Shown here: positions 27,407 through 37,069 of the stretch, piece by piece | Layout: each line of letters opens with the position of its first letter | Position numbering within the stretch: position 1 is the first letter of the stretch | NCBI RefSeq assembly: GCF_028369135.1 | Contig: NZ_JAPWHW010000011.1 | Span: forward strand, 62,001-126,000 | Source of the DNA: Roseovarius sp. ZX-A-9 | GTDB taxonomy: Bacteria > Pseudomonadota > Alphaproteobacteria > Rhodobacterales > Rhodobacteraceae | Length of the DNA stretch: 64,000 nucleotides | Direction of reading: 5' to 3' | The notes under the pieces: model-generated | Database searches by the model: none | What the model was told of the DNA's origin: nothing | The model's input: the letters and a program-made list of their open reading frames with translations, nothing else | Position numbers and translations under genes: made by a program

Positions 27407-28246
27407 GTGAAACTGTTTAAATTTGCTGGAACGATACCCGTCCTTGCTCTTGCGATGTCGTTTGGCCTGAGCACTGATGTGCAAGCCTCGACCCTCGTTG
27501 TTGACCGCGGTCTGCCCGACTCGAACCTGAACAACGCCGCGGGCCCCAATCGCAGCAACGTGGCCTGGGATTTTTTGGGCGCATACGCCAGTGGAGACAC
27601 GTTCTCACTGCCCTCGACGGGGGATGTATCCGCGCCGGTCTGGCGCATCGAGAAGCTGACTACATGGTTCATCGCAGGCAGCCCCAATCCGCTGGACAAT
27701 TTCCAGCTCGACTCGCGGTTTAGTGAAATCTCTTTGTTTCTCGGGTCCGACAACGGTACCGGAAGTTCGGTTGATCGGGTGGCCAATTCCAAGATCACCG
27801 GAAATACTGCAGGTGCGGCGAATGTGACGATCACGCCTCTCACCTACAACGGCGGCTTGGATTATCAGGGCAGTTCTGGGAGCGACATCCAGATTTGGCA
27901 GGTTGATTTCACCAATCTGGGCAAATTCTCAGCGGGCGATTACCTGTTCAGCGTGACGGGATCGCCTGACAGCGAAAACTTCTTCAATCACGCTTCCAAC
28001 GCGGCGCTTGGCGGGGTGACGGCCGACGGTGCGGATGACAAGTATGCTTGGTTCTCGGGAAGCGCTTCCGATACGTCGCTTACCTATGGCGGCATATTCG
28101 ACAGCAACGGTAACGGCTGGGATAAGTCGAGCGACATCAATATTCAGGTGACGGCAACCCCGGTTCCGCTGCCTGCTGCGGCTTGGCTGCTGCTGACCGC
28201 CTTTGGCGGGCTGGGCTTTGCCGCGCGGCGGCGCAAGTCGGCCTGA
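27407..28246 (+). CDS. VPLPA-CTERM sorting domain protein, exported
   Basis: The 279-residue protein has an N-terminal signal peptide (FAGTIPVLALAMSFGLSTDVQAS) and a low-complexity, beta-rich, Ser/Gly/Asn-rich body. The C-terminal sorting signal has the standard three parts: the VPLPA motif, a membrane helix (AAWLLLTAFGGLGFAA) and a basic end (RRRKSA). In the Rhodobacteraceae, VPLPA proteins are thought to be handled by an exosortase-like enzyme and linked to exopolysaccharide or the cell surface. The start is GTG 27407 with AAGGAG upstream. The exosortase gene is not in the window. Confidence 0.88.
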   Translation: MKLFKFAGTIPVLALAMSFGLSTDVQASTLVVDRGLPDSNLNNAAGPNRSNVAWDFLGAYASGDTFSLPSTGDVSAPVWRIEKLTTWFIAGSPNPLDNFQLDSRFSEISLFLGSDNGTGSSVDRVANSKITGNTAGAANVTITPLTYNGGLDYQGSSGSDIQIWQVDFTNLGKFSAGDYLFSVTGSPDSENFFNHASNAALGGVTADGADDKYAWFSGSASDTSLTYGGIFDSNGNGWDKSSDINIQVTATPVPLPAAAWLLLTAFGGLGFAARRRKSA

Positions 28247-28290
28247 ACGGGCCATCATTCGACGGGGCAGGCCGCTCCGGTCTCATGCCA

Positions 28291-28323
28291 AGGGCCGCAG
28301 CAGTGATGCTGCGGCCCTTTTTC
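28291..28323 (+). terminator. Strong intrinsic terminator after the VPLPA-CTERM gene
   Basis: A 12-bp perfect stem (AGGGCCGCAGCA/TGCTGCGGCCCT) with a GTGA loop is followed by TTTTTCT. It is the clearest rho-independent terminator in the window. Confidence 0.9.
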
Positions 28324-28400
28324 TGTCCGCACAATCGCAACGGAATCTATGAAATCAACCGGTTGCAGCGTAGGCTGGCGCTGCGAGTCTTGCGGAGGGA

Positions 28401-29270
28401 ATGCAGTTGGAAACGATACTTGTTGCGACTGATTTTTCTGAGCGATCTGATCTGGCTGTCGCTCGGGCGACGATGATCGCCACAAAAGCGCGCGCCCGAT
28501 TGCATCTGGTGCATGTCGTCGATGACGATCAGAAGCCCCGGATCGTTGAAGGCGAAACCGCCATCGCGAGACAGTTTCTGCAAGAAGAGGTTGCGCGGCT
28601 GAACCGGATTGACGGGCTTGAATGCACAAGCGACGTGGTGCTGGGCGATCCGTTTGAGGGTATCGGTATTTCTGCGGATGAAATCGGTCCTGACCTCTTG
28701 GTGCTCGGCGCGCATCGGCGTCGCGTGCTGCGTGATGTGTTTGTTGGCACCACCGCGCAGCGCACGATCCGGCGGGCGCACTGGCCTGTGCTGATGGTCA
28801 ACGCGCCCGCCAAAGAACCCTATGCCAATGTCCTGCTGGCCACCGACCTTTCGGAGACGTCGCACAGGGCTGCTGCGCATCTTGTGACACTCAACCTGGC
28901 CGCGCCGGATCAATACACGCTGCTGCATGTTTTCGATGCGCCGGTAAAACGTCTGGCGATGAACAATGCCCTGCAAGAAAGTCAGATGCTGCGATACCAT
29001 GTCGAAGCGCAGATCGAGGCAGAGCAGGCTTTGGCAGAATTCGCCGCGACGCTGCCATTCGAGAGATGTACCCGGATCGCGGAGCGAAATGATGCCGCTA
29101 TCTCGACAGCGATCCTGAAGGCGGCGTCCAAGACTGCCGCCGATCTGATCGTCGTCGCCAGCCAGGGCCGCGTCGGACTGAGCAAGACCTTTCTGGGCAG
29201 CATTTCAGAAGAGGTCCTGCGCAGAGCGGATCGCGACGTCTTGGTGATACCGCCCAACCTGCTACGCTGA
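28401..29270 (+). CDS. Tandem universal stress protein (UspA family)
   Basis: The 289-residue protein contains two UspA domains. The first opens with ETILVATDFSERSDLA and the second with YANVLLATDLSETSHRAA. Each ends with a nucleotide-binding G-x2-G-x9-GS/T type loop (VLGAHRRRVLRDVFVGTTAQ and VVASQGRVGLSKTFLGSISEE); the second fits the ATP-binding form best. Such proteins bind ATP or AMP and support survival in stress. GGAGG is very close to the ATG at 28401; a TTG at 28407 would have better spacing. It is followed by a Na+/H+ antiporter gene 96 bp downstream. Confidence 0.9.
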   Translation: MQLETILVATDFSERSDLAVARATMIATKARARLHLVHVVDDDQKPRIVEGETAIARQFLQEEVARLNRIDGLECTSDVVLGDPFEGIGISADEIGPDLLVLGAHRRRVLRDVFVGTTAQRTIRRAHWPVLMVNAPAKEPYANVLLATDLSETSHRAAAHLVTLNLAAPDQYTLLHVFDAPVKRLAMNNALQESQMLRYHVEAQIEAEQALAEFAATLPFERCTRIAERNDAAISTAILKAASKTAADLIVVASQGRVGLSKTFLGSISEEVLRRADRDVLVIPPNLLR

Positions 29271-29366
29271 ACCCAGACCGGAGCCTCAATATCTAATCCG
29301 ATGATATTGCCGGTCAATTGATCGGTCGGGACTGTTCCGACGCCGTTATTGTGGTATTTCAGTTAC

Positions 29367-31880
29367 ATGGATATCATCTTAATCACGACCATCATCGCGT
29401 CCTTGTTCCTGCTTATAGGCGCCGCAGAGCCGTTGGCGAGCTATCTGCGCTTGCCCTATGCGGTGATCATTGCGTGTCTTGGTATTCTGATTGGCGTCGC
29501 CGCGACATTTTTCCTGCGCACTGATCTGACCGATGCCCTCAATCCGGTGGCCGAGGCGATTCTGGCGCTTCCGATCAGATCGAATGTCTTTCTGTATGTC
29601 TTTCTTCCGACTCTTGTGTTTCAGGTCACGCTGGGGCTGAACCTGCGGCGGATGGCGGACGATTGGGTGCCGATCCTGGTGTTGGCAGTGGTGGCCGTTT
29701 TCGTGGCGACCTTCGTCGTCGGGTATTCTTTGGCGTTGGTCAGCACGCTCAGCCTGGCTGCGGCTCTCTTGGTCGGGGCCATCGTCTCCACCACCGACCC
29801 GTCTGCCGTTGTCAGCATCTTCCGATCGATCTCGGCGCCGCGGCGCCTCGCGCGGATCATTGAAGGTGAAAGCCTGCTGAATGACGCGGCTGCTATCGCA
29901 TTGGCGGCCGTGTTCATGGAATTTGTCAAGGCAGGCGCGCCCGACCCTTCGGTGCAAAGCGCGCTGGCGCGTTTCCCTGTTCTGCTGGTCGGCGGGGTGC
30001 TGGTCGGCTGGTTCGCTGCCCGCATCGCGATATGGATCATGACTGTTTTCAGTCGTTACGAACTGGCGGTCATTTCCGTGTCCATCGCGCTGCCCTATCT
30101 TGCCTATATTGTTGCTGAGCAAAGCGTCGGTGCATCGGGCGTCATCGCGGTGGTGGTGGCGGCGATGACGCTGCAACTGGCCGGGCCCGGTCGCCTGCCA
30201 CCGACTACCTGGCAGAACCTGCGCGATGTCTGGGATCTTCTGGCGCATTGGGCCGGGGCGTTGATCTTTATCCTCGCGGCGCTGCTGATCCCACGGATGC
30301 TGGAATCGGTCCAGATCAGCGATCTGGGGCTGATCTTGGTGGTCGTCGTGGCGGCCATCGCAGCGCGGGCGATCATCCTCTATGGATTGCTGCCCCTGCT
30401 GACGTTGATGCGGCTTTCGCCAGTGGTTGAGCGGCCCTACCGCGTTGCGATCATGTGGGGCGGCCTGCGCGGCGCGGTCACGCTGTCGCTGGCTCTGGCC
30501 GTGACCGAGAGCTATCTGGTACCGGTCGAGATCAAGCGGCAGGTGGCAATCCTGGCAACCGGGTTCACCCTGTTCACGTTGCTGGTGCAGGGCACGACAT
30601 TGCGGATGGTGATCGGTTGGCTGGGCCTCGACAAGCTCTCGCCACTCGATAATGCGCTCTACAATCAGGTGATTGCCGTCGCCCTGCAGACCGTTCGAGA
30701 GGATCTGGCGAATGTCACTGAAAAATATGACCTGACCAAGGAAACCGTCCGCGCCGAGGCCAAGCGATTTGGTGAACGGCTTGAGGTCGCGGTGAAATCC
30801 GCCGATGCCAACATCGATATTCTCGACCGGGATCGGGTCACGCTCGGGCTGATTGCTCTGGCCAGCGCCGAACGTGATACCATTCTTGCGCGGTTCCGCG
30901 ATCGCACAATCTCGTCGGCCTTGTCGGAACGGCTGCTTTCAGAGGCGGACAGGCTGATCGAAGCCGCACGGTTCGGCGGGCGAACCGGATACAAGGCGGC
31001 GTCCGAGCGTAGCCTGGGCTTCAACCGCTGGCTGCGAACAGCGGTTTTCCTGCACAACAGACTACGGATTTCGATGCCTCTGGCCCGGCTTACCGCAACG
31101 CGCTTTGGACTGTTGCTGGCGCAGCGACTGATCCTGCGCGACCTGCACGGGTTCATCGATGGCCGTATTCGCCGTATTCACGGGCGTCGTGTGGCGGAAC
31201 TTCTGCACGGTATGCTGGACCGTCGTATCGAGCGTGTCGAGCTGGCGCTGGAAGGGTTGCGTCTGCAATATCCCGGCTACGCCGAGGAGATGGAGCGCCG
31301 CTTTATCCGTCGTACCGCGTTGCGGCTGGAAGAACGGGAATACGATGCCTTGCTGGGCGACGGACTGATCGGGGAAGAAGTCCACAGTGCCTTGACCAGA
31401 GATATCGGCGCGCGTCGTGATCGCGCCGAAGCGGCGCCGCTGCTTGATCTCACGATGCAGAAGACCGAGCTGGTACGCCAGTTTCCGTTGTTCTCCGAGA
31501 TGGATGAAGCCGTGCTGAACCGGCTGGCCCGGTCCCTTGTGACCCGCTACGTCAATCCCGGTGAAAGGATTCTGCGCCGGGACAGCCCGTCGCGCAACGT
31601 CTATTTCGTGGCATCCGGCGCGGTTGAACTGGCCGTGGCGGGGCAGACGACCCGGCTTGGACGCGGCGATATGTTCGGTCAGATGGGCCTGTTGATGCGC
31701 CGTCCACCACGCACCGAGGTGCGCGCCATCGCCCCCTCAATCCTGCTGGTTCTCGACGAAGAGCGTTTTCTGCGGCTTCTCAGACGCAGCAAGGCCATTC
31801 AGGACGCCGTCCGTGAAAGCGCCACCCGGCGCGGGATCCCGACCGAGCAGCTTCTGGCGAAAATCGAAACGCCGGGATGA
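29367..31880 (+). CDS. CPA1-type Na+/H+ antiporter with C-terminal cyclic-nucleotide-binding domain
   Basis: The 837-residue protein has an N-terminal half of about twelve membrane helices, with the CPA1 signatures STTDPSAVVSIFRSI, GESLLNDAAAIAL and MWGGLRGAVTLSLAL. A long helical cytoplasmic part follows. The end is a cyclic-nucleotide-binding domain (FPLFSEMDEAVLNRLARSL, LRRDSPSRNVYFVASGAVELAV, GRGDMFGQMGLL). Similar architecture is seen in eukaryotic sperm NHE and plant SOS1 exchangers. It should exchange Na+ for H+ across the inner membrane with the tail as regulator; ligand identity is unknown. The ATG at 29367 starts at the first membrane helix; an upstream start at 29349 is possible. 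Confidence 0.88.
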   Translation: MDIILITTIIASLFLLIGAAEPLASYLRLPYAVIIACLGILIGVAATFFLRTDLTDALNPVAEAILALPIRSNVFLYVFLPTLVFQVTLGLNLRRMADDWVPILVLAVVAVFVATFVVGYSLALVSTLSLAAALLVGAIVSTTDPSAVVSIFRSISAPRRLARIIEGESLLNDAAAIALAAVFMEFVKAGAPDPSVQSALARFPVLLVGGVLVGWFAARIAIWIMTVFSRYELAVISVSIALPYLAYIVAEQSVGASGVIAVVVAAMTLQLAGPGRLPPTTWQNLRDVWDLLAHWAGALIFILAALLIPRMLESVQISDLGLILVVVVAAIAARAIILYGLLPLLTLMRLSPVVERPYRVAIMWGGLRGAVTLSLALAVTESYLVPVEIKRQVAILATGFTLFTLLVQGTTLRMVIGWLGLDKLSPLDNALYNQVIAVALQTVREDLANVTEKYDLTKETVRAEAKRFGERLEVAVKSADANIDILDRDRVTLGLIALASAERDTILARFRDRTISSALSERLLSEADRLIEAARFGGRTGYKAASERSLGFNRWLRTAVFLHNRLRISMPLARLTATRFGLLLAQRLILRDLHGFIDGRIRRIHGRRVAELLHGMLDRRIERVELALEGLRLQYPGYAEEMERRFIRRTALRLEEREYDALLGDGLIGEEVHSALTRDIGARRDRAEAAPLLDLTMQKTELVRQFPLFSEMDEAVLNRLARSLVTRYVNPGERILRRDSPSRNVYFVASGAVELAVAGQTTRLGRGDMFGQMGLLMRRPPRTEVRAIAPSILLVLDEERFLRLLRRSKAIQDAVRESATRRGIPTEQLLAKIETPG

Positions 31881-32459
31881 TGCGCTGACCGATCTGCTGT
31901 TTTGCAGGAAGCATCGCCGCCGCAAACAAGGCTACCTTATTCAATCGACAAAGGTGCCTCCGTCCCGGGCGGGGCGGAGGCATAATTTGTCGATTGCCAA
32001 ACAGGCTGGGGCGCCGGGTAGGCTTGCCAAAGCTTGCCGCCCGGAAATGGTCACAGGAGAGTACCCACACATACCAATCCCAAGTGTGATGGTCAGCGCG
32101 TTGGAGGCGATGACCTTGTCAGCGTTCCTGGTGATCGCTTCAAAAGTGCTGAGGTATTGGACCTACTCGTTGAACATGGTCTCGAAAACAAATTTTCACT
32201 CGTTACTCGAACGCCCCACTAGTTATCTGGCTATCGCGCTCTTGTCGGTCAATCCGCTTGGGACGCATTGCCATGTCTCTGGGACGCTTGGTCAAGGATT
32301 GGCCTGAAGTCTGGCCTGTTAAGATTGCTTTGGCCGAACCGAAATTGCAAACCCGTTACGCACTTGGCGGTAATGCTTAGATGATCACCGATGCGTTCCG
32401 TAGCCGGGATCGAAAAGGGCTTTGGGCCCTTCACGGCAACCCCTGCAGACCTGCAATGC
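31881..32459. other. Intergenic region with long hairpin
   Basis: The 579 bp between the antiporter and the convergent AraC gene carry no gene I can support; the open frames crossing it lack domains. It contains the double-stem hairpin at 31942-31996. A short hydrophobic frame around 32090-32280 is probably decayed or chance sequence. Confidence 0.4.
31942..31996. repeat. Two-tier hairpin downstream of the antiporter gene
   Basis: The outer arms CAATCGACAAA (31942-31952) and TTTGTCGATTG (31986-31996) are exact reverse complements. Inside are GCCTCCG (31956-31962) and CGGAGGC (31975-31981). It lies 61 bp after the antiporter stop. It could act as a bidirectional terminator without a T-run or be a small repeat element. 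Confidence 0.5.
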
Positions 32460-33512
32460 TTATCGCGCGAGGTTGCGAAGCCATTGTTCGTATTCGGCGA
32501 TTTGATGGTCGTCTGAGGGAGCGTGGCTATGGATCATGCGCGCATTGCGTGCGTCATTCGGTGACACGCCGTAATGGCGCTTGAAGATGCGTGAAAAGTC
32601 ACTTTCCGACCGAAATCCCCAGCGATGCGCGATCGCCTTGATCAGCACTGTGCGTTGGTTTTCGTCGACGACATCCCGAAGACTGCGGCGCAGCCGACGA
32701 TGGCGGATATAGTTCGACACACCGCCCAGCGTTTCGAACAACCGATAAAGCCGCGAGCGTGACAATCCAAGATTGGCGCAGATCATATCCGGGCTCAGCG
32801 CTTGGTTGCTCAGGTTCTCTTCGATAAATCTCTTGATCGAGGCCAGCATCGCGGCGTCAACCGAAAGCTTGTCAACCTCTGCCCGGCGGCCCAGGGCATG
32901 ATGGTTGAGCAGGCTTTCCGTCAGCGAGAGGAAGGGTTCGATGGCCAGCTCAGCTTCTTCTATCGACATGGATCCCGTCTGTTGATCCAGCGACAGCATG
33001 TAATCGTAGAGAAGCTTGGCCAGCGGGTTACTGCCGGAAATGATCCGTTTGTGGTGTTCGTCCGGGCGCGTCAGTCTGTCCGCGATGATATCCCTCGGAA
33101 TAACCATCGTCACATTATCAAATTCGTAATCGACAGCTTTCAGAGGAGCGCTCGCGTCCATGATGTAGATATCGCCCGGTCGGACGGAATTTTGTGCGCC
33201 GCTTACCTCGACCTCTCCGCTGCCGGATCTGAAGACCTGAATCAGCAAATGATCCAGCCCATCGGCCATGATCTTGCTTTGCGGACGCTCAAATCTCTGG
33301 GCCTGAGATACCAGCCTGCCACAAAAGACCGGCCCCAGCATTGCAGCCGTGAGCTTGGCGTGGAAATGACATGGGTCTGTCCGGTCGTCCAGCGAGCAGT
33401 CAAATATTACGCCCATGCTGTTACGCCACGCCTCGAACCTGTCCTGCGGGGCGTAGGTGTCTGTATCGAATACTGTCTTCGGTACCGGCGTTACTTTGTC
33501 GTCTTTGGGCAT
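32460..33512 (-). CDS. AraC-family transcriptional regulator
   Basis: The 350-residue protein has an N-terminal AraC-binding-like domain (QDRFEAWRNSMGVIFDCS, LVSQAQRFERPQSKIMADGLDHLLIQVFRSGSGEV in pieces, SVRPGDIYIMDAS) and a C-terminal AraC/XylS DNA-binding domain. The latter has LSPDMICANLGLSRSRLYRLFE and the second helix pair AHRWGFRSESDFSRIFKRHYGVSP. The effector and target genes are unknown. The ATG at 33510-33512 is my choice; TTG at 33548 is an alternative, and neither has a strong ribosome-binding site. It is on the same strand as uvrB, 79 bp before its end. Confidence 0.88.
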   Translation of the reverse strand: MPKDDKVTPVPKTVFDTDTYAPQDRFEAWRNSMGVIFDCSLDDRTDPCHFHAKLTAAMLGPVFCGRLVSQAQRFERPQSKIMADGLDHLLIQVFRSGSGEVEVSGAQNSVRPGDIYIMDASAPLKAVDYEFDNVTMVIPRDIIADRLTRPDEHHKRIISGSNPLAKLLYDYMLSLDQQTGSMSIEEAELAIEPFLSLTESLLNHHALGRRAEVDKLSVDAAMLASIKRFIEENLSNQALSPDMICANLGLSRSRLYRLFETLGGVSNYIRHRRLRRSLRDVVDENQRTVLIKAIAHRWGFRSESDFSRIFKRHYGVSPNDARNARMIHSHAPSDDHQIAEYEQWLRNLAR

Positions 33513-33591
33513 ATAAACAGATTGGGCCGTTACGATCTGACCACGCAAGCCTTAAAGCATCTGGGCGCGCTGATGGAACGGTGCCCCTGCG

Positions 33592-35802
33592 TCACCGCCC
33601 CCGCCGCTTTACATTGCCGCCACGCTGCCCCGGACGTCCGGCCGTGGACCGTCCTTTGCGCTTTGTTGCTGTCGCCACGGCCTCCTCGACCACCGATTGT
33701 CGCGCCAGAGGGTCGTCCGAGATCGCAAGGTCCACCGCTTCCAGCCGCTTGACTTCGTCGCGCAGGCGGGCGGCCTCTTCGAACTCCAGGTTCTCGGCCG
33801 CCTTGCGCATCTCGGTGCGCAGACTGTCCAGATGGGCGGCCAGATTGCCGCCGAACATGGGCTTGTCGACCTTTGCTGTGACGCGGTTCATGTCCACGTC
33901 GCCCTTGTAGAGACCCTGCAGAATATCTTCGACGTTCTTCTGGATCGTCGCGGGCGTGATGCCGTGCTCTTCGTTATAGGCGATCTGCTTGGCGCGGCGG
34001 CGGTCGGTTTCGCCCAGGGCGCGCTCCATCGAGCCGGTGATGCGGTCGGCATACATAATTACTCTGCCGTCAGCGTTGCGCGCCGCGCGCCCGATGGTCT
34101 GGATCAGCGATGTCTCGGAGCGCAGGAAGCCTTCCTTGTCCGCGTCGAGGATTGCAACCAGCCCGCATTCGGGAATATCCAGCCCCTCGCGCAGCAGGTT
34201 GATCCCGATCAGCACATCGAACGCCCCCAGCCGCAGGTCGCGCAGGATCTCGATCCGTTCGATCGTGTCGATGTCACTGTGCATGTAGCGCACGCGAATG
34301 CCCTGTTCATGCATGTATTCGGTCAGGTCCTCGGCCATGCGCTTGGTCAATGTCGTGACCAGCGTGCGGTAACCGTCGGCGGCCACCTTGCGCACTTCAT
34401 CCAGCAGGTCATCCACCTGGGTTTCGACCGGGCGGATTTCAATCATGGGGTCCAGCAGCCCGGTGGGGCGGATCACTTGTTCGGTAAAGACGCCGCCGGT
34501 CTGCTCGATCTCCCATTTCGCGGGGGTTGCAGATACGAACACCGATTGCGGCCGCATCGCGTCCCATTCCTCGAATTTCAGCGGCCGGTTGTCCATGCAA
34601 CTGGGCAGGCGGAACCCGTGTTCGGCCAGCGTCATCTTGCGCCGGAAGTCGCCCTTGTACATGCCGCCGATCTGCGGGATCGACACGTGGGATTCATCGG
34701 CAAAGACAATCGCATTGTCGGGGATAAACTCAAACAGTGTCGGCGGCGGCTCTCCGGGGGCGCGGCCGGTCAGGTAGCGCGAATAATTCTCGATCCCGTT
34801 GCAGACGCCGGTGGCCTCCAGCATCTCCAGATCAAAGTTGGTGCGCTGCTCCAGCCGCTGCGCCTCTAGCAGCTTGCCCTCTCCGACCAATTGATCGAGC
34901 CGCATCCGCAACTCTTTCTTGATACCGATGATCGCCTGCTGCATCGTCGGCTTGGGCGTCACGTAGTGGCTGTTGGCGTAGACGCGGATCTGGTCGAAGC
35001 TATCGGTCTTTTCCCCGGTCAGCGGATCAAACTCGGTGATGCTCTCCAACTCTTCGCCAAAGAACGACAATCGCCACGCGCGATCCTCAAGGTGTGCCGG
35101 AAAGATTTCGAGCGAATCGCCGCGCACCCGGAACGACCCGCGCTGAAACGCCTGATCGTTGCGTTTGTACTGTTGCGCCACCAGATCGGCCATCACCTGC
35201 CGCTGATTGTAGTCGCTACCCACTTTCAGATCCTGCGTCATCGCGCCGTAAGTTTCGACCGAGCCGATGCCGTAGATGCACGATACAGAGGCGACGATGA
35301 TCACATCGTCGCGTTCCAGCAGCGCCCGCGTGGCCGAGTGGCGCATGCGGTCGATCTGCTCGTTGATCTGGCTTTCCTTCTCGATATAGGTGTCTGAGCG
35401 GGCCACGTAGGCCTCGGGCTGGTAGTAATCGTAATAGCTGACGAAATACTCCACCGCGTTGTTGGGGAAAAATCCCTTAAATTCCCCGTAAAGCTGCGCC
35501 GCCAACGTCTTGTTCGGGGCCAGGATGATCGCCGGGCGCTGGGTCTGCTCGATCACCTTGGCCATGGTATAGGTCTTGCCCGTGCCGGTCGCGCCCAACA
35601 ATACCTGATCGCGCTCACCGTCCAGCACGCCGGCGCTAAGCTCCGCAATCGCCGTGGGCTGATCACCTGCGGGCGAAAATTCCGTGACCAGTTCGAACCG
35701 CTTGCCACCCTCGAGTTTGGGCCGCGCGCGCACATCCGGTGCGGGATTGGCCAGCGGGGCGTCTTGGCGAACAGGCTGACTATCGGAATGGACATAGGAC
35801 AT
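33592..35802 (-). CDS. uvrB: Excinuclease ABC subunit UvrB
   Basis: The 736-residue protein is UvrB, the damage-verifying helicase-like subunit of nucleotide excision repair. It has Walker [16 protein letters not shown], the beta-hairpin region [37 protein letters not shown], the helicase motifs [40 protein letters not shown] and QTIGRAARN, and a C-terminal UVR domain ([20 protein letters not shown]) for UvrC contact. The ATG at 35800-35802 follows AGGAGGC. The roughly 30-residue N-terminal extension before [14 protein letters not shown] is common in alphaproteobacteria. I looked for a GTTC-N7-GTTC LexA box upstream and did not find a clear one. Confidence 0.97.
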   Translation of the reverse strand: MSYVHSDSQPVRQDAPLANPAPDVRARPKLEGGKRFELVTEFSPAGDQPTAIAELSAGVLDGERDQVLLGATGTGKTYTMAKVIEQTQRPAIILAPNKTLAAQLYGEFKGFFPNNAVEYFVSYYDYYQPEAYVARSDTYIEKESQINEQIDRMRHSATRALLERDDVIIVASVSCIYGIGSVETYGAMTQDLKVGSDYNQRQVMADLVAQQYKRNDQAFQRGSFRVRGDSLEIFPAHLEDRAWRLSFFGEELESITEFDPLTGEKTDSFDQIRVYANSHYVTPKPTMQQAIIGIKKELRMRLDQLVGEGKLLEAQRLEQRTNFDLEMLEATGVCNGIENYSRYLTGRAPGEPPPTLFEFIPDNAIVFADESHVSIPQIGGMYKGDFRRKMTLAEHGFRLPSCMDNRPLKFEEWDAMRPQSVFVSATPAKWEIEQTGGVFTEQVIRPTGLLDPMIEIRPVETQVDDLLDEVRKVAADGYRTLVTTLTKRMAEDLTEYMHEQGIRVRYMHSDIDTIERIEILRDLRLGAFDVLIGINLLREGLDIPECGLVAILDADKEGFLRSETSLIQTIGRAARNADGRVIMYADRITGSMERALGETDRRRAKQIAYNEEHGITPATIQKNVEDILQGLYKGDVDMNRVTAKVDKPMFGGNLAAHLDSLRTEMRKAAENLEFEEAARLRDEVKRLEAVDLAISDDPLARQSVVEEAVATATKRKGRSTAGRPGQRGGNVKRRGR

Positions 35803-36062
35803 CGGGCGGGCCTCCTGGGCCGGGCGGGGAATTCGGGGGGCTGTGTCACATTTGATGTTTTTCGCCTGCGGTTCAAGGTGCGCGCGTGCTCTGACGCACC
35901 TTCCTGCCAGTTGCTGACGGAAATTGTCAGGGTTCGAGTGCCGCCCTGTCACAATTCACCTTTGGCACATTCGCGAAAATCAGTGATTCAGATTTCCGAC
36001 AAGACGCCCTATTGTAAGGGTGCAGCGGTCGAACGAGCCGCGCAGGCACTGGCAGGAGCAAC

Positions 36063-36938
36063 ATGCAGGTCATCATACACGCGGGAGCCCATATCACCGA
36101 CGAAGACAAACTGATCAAATGCCTCACGGGCAATCAGGCCATGCTGGCCGAACGCGGCATCCAGGTGCCGCACCCCACCAGCTATCGACGCCTTCTGCGC
36201 GACATCCTGCATGCCGGCCTGGAGGGTGGCATCTCGGACGAGACCCGCGGCGTCGTGCTTGATGCGCTTGCGCTGGATGGTGCGCCTGAACGGCTGATCC
36301 TGTCGAACCCCGGTTTCTTCGGCACGCCGAAAATGGCGGCGTCGGGTGGCAGTTTTTATTCGGCGGCCGCAGCGCGCATCGGCGTCCTGCGCGAAATATT
36401 CCGGGGCGATCAGATCGAACTGTTCATGGGGGTCTGCAACCCGGCGACATTCCTACCCGCGATCCTGGAAAAGACGAGCTTCGACTCGATCGAGTCCTTT
36501 CTCGGTGGGACCGACCCGGCCGACATGCGTTGGTCCGACATGGTCCTTCGCCTGCATGAGGCCGCTCCGGATATCCCGATCACGATCTGGTGCAACGAAG
36601 ACACGCCGCTCATCTGGGGGCAGCTGTTGCGCGAAATGGCCGGGCTGGAACCGACAGTGGCTATGACCGGCGAACATGCGCTGCTGCGCGAAATAATGTC
36701 CAAGCCGGGCATGGTGCGGTTCGAGAGCTATCTGAAAGAGCACCCCGACATGACCGAGATGCAAAAACGCCGGGTGATCGTCGCGTTCCTGGACAAGTTC
36801 GCCGAGGAAGACGCTATCGAGGCCGAGCTGGATCTGCCCGGCTGGACAGAAGAGACAGTCGAACAACTCACGGATCTCTACGACGAGGATATCTACACCA
36901 TAGGGCGCATTCCGGGCATCAACCTGATCGCGCCATGA
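36063..36938 (+). CDS. Conserved hypothetical protein
   Basis: The 291-residue protein opens with MQVIIHAGAHITDEDKLIKCL, which resembles the first strand and loop of sulfotransferase-like P-loop proteins, but no proper Walker A is present. It contains GGTDPADMRWSDMVLRL and ends with a helical region and YTIGRIPGINLIAP. I do not recognise a defined family. The compact GC-rich coding sequence and lack of signal peptide suggest a cytoplasmic core-genome protein of the Rhodobacteraceae. It precedes tRNA-Thr by 55 bp. Confidence 0.8.
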   Translation: MQVIIHAGAHITDEDKLIKCLTGNQAMLAERGIQVPHPTSYRRLLRDILHAGLEGGISDETRGVVLDALALDGAPERLILSNPGFFGTPKMAASGGSFYSAAAARIGVLREIFRGDQIELFMGVCNPATFLPAILEKTSFDSIESFLGGTDPADMRWSDMVLRLHEAAPDIPITIWCNEDTPLIWGQLLREMAGLEPTVAMTGEHALLREIMSKPGMVRFESYLKEHPDMTEMQKRRVIVAFLDKFAEEDAIEAELDLPGWTEETVEQLTDLYDEDIYTIGRIPGINLIAP

Positions 36939-36993
36939 TCCCCGAAACCGACATCTTGCCAAGCGCCCTCCCGGCTGCTAATCGGAGCCCGTT

Positions 36994-37069
36994 GCCCCTA
37001 TAGCTCAGCTGGTAGAGCAACTGATTTGTAATCAGTAGGTCCGCGGTTCGAGTCCGTGTGGGGGCACCA
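36994..37069 (+). tRNA. tRNA-Thr (anticodon TGT)
   Basis: The 76-nt sequence folds as a cloverleaf. The acceptor stem is GCCCCTA/TGGGGGC, the D-arm has AGCTGGTAGAGC, the anticodon stem is ACTGA/TCAGT with loop TTTGTAA (anticodon TGT), and the T-arm is CGCGG-TTCGAGT-CCGTG. ACCA follows, so the CCA end is encoded. It reads ACA threonine codons. It lies just before the point where the genome context changes to accessory genes, so it is a plausible integration site, although I found no second copy of its 3' end in the window. Confidence 0.96.

Noticed and set aside
31813..32307. 164-codon plus-strand open frame after the antiporter
   Set aside because: It overlaps the antiporter end out of frame, crosses a strong hairpin and lacks domain features.
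33697..34869. 390-codon plus-strand open frame
   Set aside because: It is antisense to uvrB.
35875..35902. Hairpin AAGGTGCG/CGCACCTT upstream of uvrB as terminator
   Set aside because: No gene ends here on either strand and no T-run follows; kept only as an unassigned small hairpin.
35925..35945. Possible duplicate of the tRNA-Thr 3' end (GGGTTCGAGTGCC)
   Set aside because: Only seven bases in a row (TTCGAGT) match the tRNA T-arm; not an attachment site.
35803..36062. LexA box upstream of uvrB
   Set aside because: I looked for GTTC-N7-GTTC on both strands; the GTTC occurrences do not have a partner at the right spacing.
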